The position numbers were made by a program, and so were the translations under genes. 32,572 nucleotides of DNA from positions 1 through 32,572 of the forward strand of contig SXSC01000007.1 of NCBI GenBank assembly GCA_005792355.1, written 5' to 3'. The stretch comes from Opitutaceae bacterium (GTDB lineage Bacteria > Verrucomicrobiota > Verrucomicrobiia > Opitutales > Opitutaceae). The notes beneath the pieces are model-generated. The model saw only the letters and a program-made list of their open reading frames with translations. It was not told the origin of the DNA and searched no databases. Of this stretch, positions 30,974-32,572 are shown one piece after another (position 1 is the first letter of the stretch; every line of letters begins with the position of its first letter).

Positions 30974-32572
30974 CAGGTGGGGCCCGCAGAGCCGCGGGAG
31001 GGCAGGGTCCAGAGAGTGAGGCCGGCAAGCGAGCGGCGAGGGCCACCGGTGATCGCACCGACGGCCAGCGACACGGCCCCGCAGGTCGCGAAGCCGACAA
31101 TGCCATACCAGAAGAAATGGAGCCGGGTTGCCTGCTGTATCCAAACAAGCACCACGCCGCTGGCGACCACACCGGCGAGGGCTCCGGCCGCGTTCGCGCG
31201 CGTGGTGAAGATCCCGAGCGCGAAGACCGCGGCCAGCCCGGTGCCCATCAAGCCGACAAGGGAGATGTAGGCGTCGAGGAAGGACCGGATATCCAGAGTC
31301 GTCAGCAGCAGCGCGAGGCAAGTGGTGGCGACGCCGAGGCCTGCCGTGGCGCTGCGTGCCCAACGCAGGCGCGCAGGGCCGGACAGATCGGGGCGACCTC
31401 GCTCGACAAAATCCGTCACCAGCGCCGTCGCGCCGCTGTTGAGGTCACTCGAGACGTTCGACTGCGCCGCGGCGAAGATGCCCGCCACGACCAGCCCGGC
31501 CAGGCCCGCCGGCAGGTGGTCGGCGACAAAGAACGGCAGCAGGGACTCGCCGGCGATCGCCGGGTGCAGCGCGGCCGGATGGTGCTTGAAGAAAAGGTAG
31601 AGCCCGGTCCCGAGGGCAAAGTACAGGGCCGCCGACGGAAAGGCGATCAGCCCGTTTAACCAGATTGCGCGCCGCGCCTGCGCCTCGTCCTTCGTCGTCA
31701 GGTAGCGCTGGATCACGGACTGGTCGGAGGTGTAGGGAACGAGGTTGTTGATCAGGTTGCCGAGAACGATGATCCAGGTCGTCGCCTGAACCGCACTCCA
31801 CGACCAGTCGAAGAGCCGGAGCTTGCCGTCTGCAAGGGCCTCACTCACGAGGGCGGTGGCGCTGCCTCCGACGCCCCCGAGCACCGCCCCGAGACAGAGC
31901 AGCGCGGCAGTCAGCATCACGCCCGCCTGCAGCACGCTGGTCCAGATCGAACCCTCGATCCCACCCAGCACGGTGTAGATGGTGCAGAGCCCGCCGATCA
32001 GCAGGACACAGGTAACCACGTCGAGGCCGCAGACGATGGCGAGGGCCAACGAGGGCAGATAGGTCACGATGGCAACGCGCCCGAGCTGGAAGGAAACGAA
32101 GACGATGCTGGCATAGGCGCGCAGGGCGAAGCTGAAGCGCCGCTCCAGATATTCATATGCGCTCGCGACCTCGAGCCGGCGGAAGAACGGCAGGTAGAAC
32201 CGCGTGATCACCGGCGCCAGCAGCAGGATCGTCAGCGGCGCGAGCAGAAAGGTCCAGTCGGTGGCGAAGGACTTCGCGGGCATCGCCAGCACCGTGATCG
32301 AGCTGAGGGTGGTCGCGTAGACGCTGATGCCGGCGGCCCACCACGGGATCCGTCCTCCCGCGAGAAAGTAGCTGCGCGCGTCCCGCGCGCGCCGCATGAA
32401 GTATGCGCCGAGACCCAACATCCCGGCGAGGTACGCGAACAAGGTCGCATAATTGACAGCGCCGAACACCGGCCGCCGTGGCTCGAGCGCGAGCACGCCC
32501 GCGGTCCGCGCCCCGGCTGGACCGCTGGCCGCGGCCAGACCCGCTCCGGCCGCGGGGCCCGCCGGCACCACC
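30973..32572 (-). CDS. Sodium:solute symporter (SSS family), 5' end outside the window
   Basis: At least 532 residues of an SSS transporter paralogous to the one at 8079-9554. Landmarks are VNYATLFAYLAGMLGLGAYF, RSYFLAGGRIPWWAAGIS, SASAYEYLERRF-like VASAYEYLERRF, GGIEGSIWTSVLQ, SDQSVIQRYLTTKDE and VAGIFAAAQSNVSSDLNSG. The frame stays open to the window edge. About 35 Ala/Gly/Pro-rich residues precede the first transmembrane segment, ending LALEPRRPVFGAVNYA, which looks like a linker rather than a start. Some SSS proteins of related bacteria carry an N-terminal kelch domain joined this way, so the gene may be longer. It is coupled to the leaderless sulfatase by a TGATG overlap and is probably its substrate importer. 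Confidence 0.85.
   Translation of the reverse strand, partial: VVPAGPAAGAGLAAASGPAGARTAGVLALEPRRPVFGAVNYATLFAYLAGMLGLGAYFMRRARDARSYFLAGGRIPWWAAGISVYATTLSSITVLAMPAKSFATDWTFLLAPLTILLLAPVITRFYLPFFRRLEVASAYEYLERRFSFALRAYASIVFVSFQLGRVAIVTYLPSLALAIVCGLDVVTCVLLIGGLCTIYTVLGGIEGSIWTSVLQAGVMLTAALLCLGAVLGGVGGSATALVSEALADGKLRLFDWSWSAVQATTWIIVLGNLINNLVPYTSDQSVIQRYLTTKDEAQARRAIWLNGLIAFPSAALYFALGTGLYLFFKHHPAALHPAIAGESLLPFFVADHLPAGLAGLVVAGIFAAAQSNVSSDLNSGATALVTDFVERGRPDLSGPARLRWARSATAGLGVATTCLALLLTTLDIRSFLDAYISLVGLMGTGLAAVFALGIFTTRANAAGALAGVVASGVVLVWIQQATRLHFFWYGIVGFATCGAVSLAVGAITGGPRRSLAGLTLWTLPSRGSAGPT

Noticed and set aside
27816..31270. Two long plus-strand open frames opposite sulfatases 2 and 3
   Set aside because: Both are exact antisense companions of sulfatase genes, with no signal, domain or start context of their own.
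1..32572. CRISPR array, tRNA, rRNA, prophage or intact insertion sequence
   Set aside because: No regular spaced repeats, no recognisable tRNA or rRNA sequence, and no transposase, integrase or phage structural motif was seen in any frame.

Overview
The window is high-GC DNA that reads like an accessory glycan-utilisation region of a Verrucomicrobiota bacterium, most likely an Opitutaceae relative. This assignment is an inference. It rests on TonB-dependent receptors run by an ECF sigma/FecR pair, several sulfatases and sodium:solute symporters, many Tat-type leaders (N/S-R-R-x-F), start codons with poor Shine-Dalgarno sequences, and many small inverted repeats between genes. No rRNA, tRNA, CRISPR array or intact transposase was recognised.

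Left part (1-4956, plus strand). The end of a sugar ABC transporter comes first: the C-terminus of an RbsA-like ATPase, then an RbsC-like permease. Next is a plasticity zone with a frameshifted nucleotidyltransferase-like remnant, a DUF433/DUF5615 toxin-antitoxin pair, a secreted LamG/concanavalin-like protein and a VapBC pair whose antitoxin mRNA may be leaderless. Bases 4957-5340 are noncoding and repeat-bearing.

Middle part (5341-17904, minus strand). Read in the direction of transcription from high to low coordinates, it holds a PL8-type polysaccharide lyase, a Tat-leader polysaccharide pyruvyl transferase-like protein, a 25-codon C-terminal TonB-receptor remnant, two more pyruvyl transferase-like paralogues, a chimeric scar (TonB-receptor N-terminus joined to a sialidase C-terminus), a sialidase, a sodium:solute symporter, an N-acetylneuraminate lyase/DHDPS-family aldolase, a second sialidase and the truncated start of another secreted protein. 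Sialidase, symporter and aldolase together suggest release, import and cleavage of sialic acid or a related nonulosonic acid.

Right part (18027-32572, minus strand). An ECF sigma factor, FecR and a large STN-domain TonB receptor are translationally coupled. Upstream of them lie a second TonB receptor, two exported sulfatases, one sulfatase without a leader, and a second symporter fused to it by a TGATG junction and running off the window edge. The likely substrate is an acidic host-type or marine glycan carrying uronic acid, sulfate and sialic acid. The exact polymer cannot be read from sequence.

The most unusual observations are the deletion scars in which TonB receptors have been lost while neighbouring enzymes remain, the trio of apparently exported pyruvyl transferase-like proteins, the leaderless sulfatase coupled to a symporter, a shared leader in front of two receptor genes, and five doublet-hairpin elements resembling REPINs.
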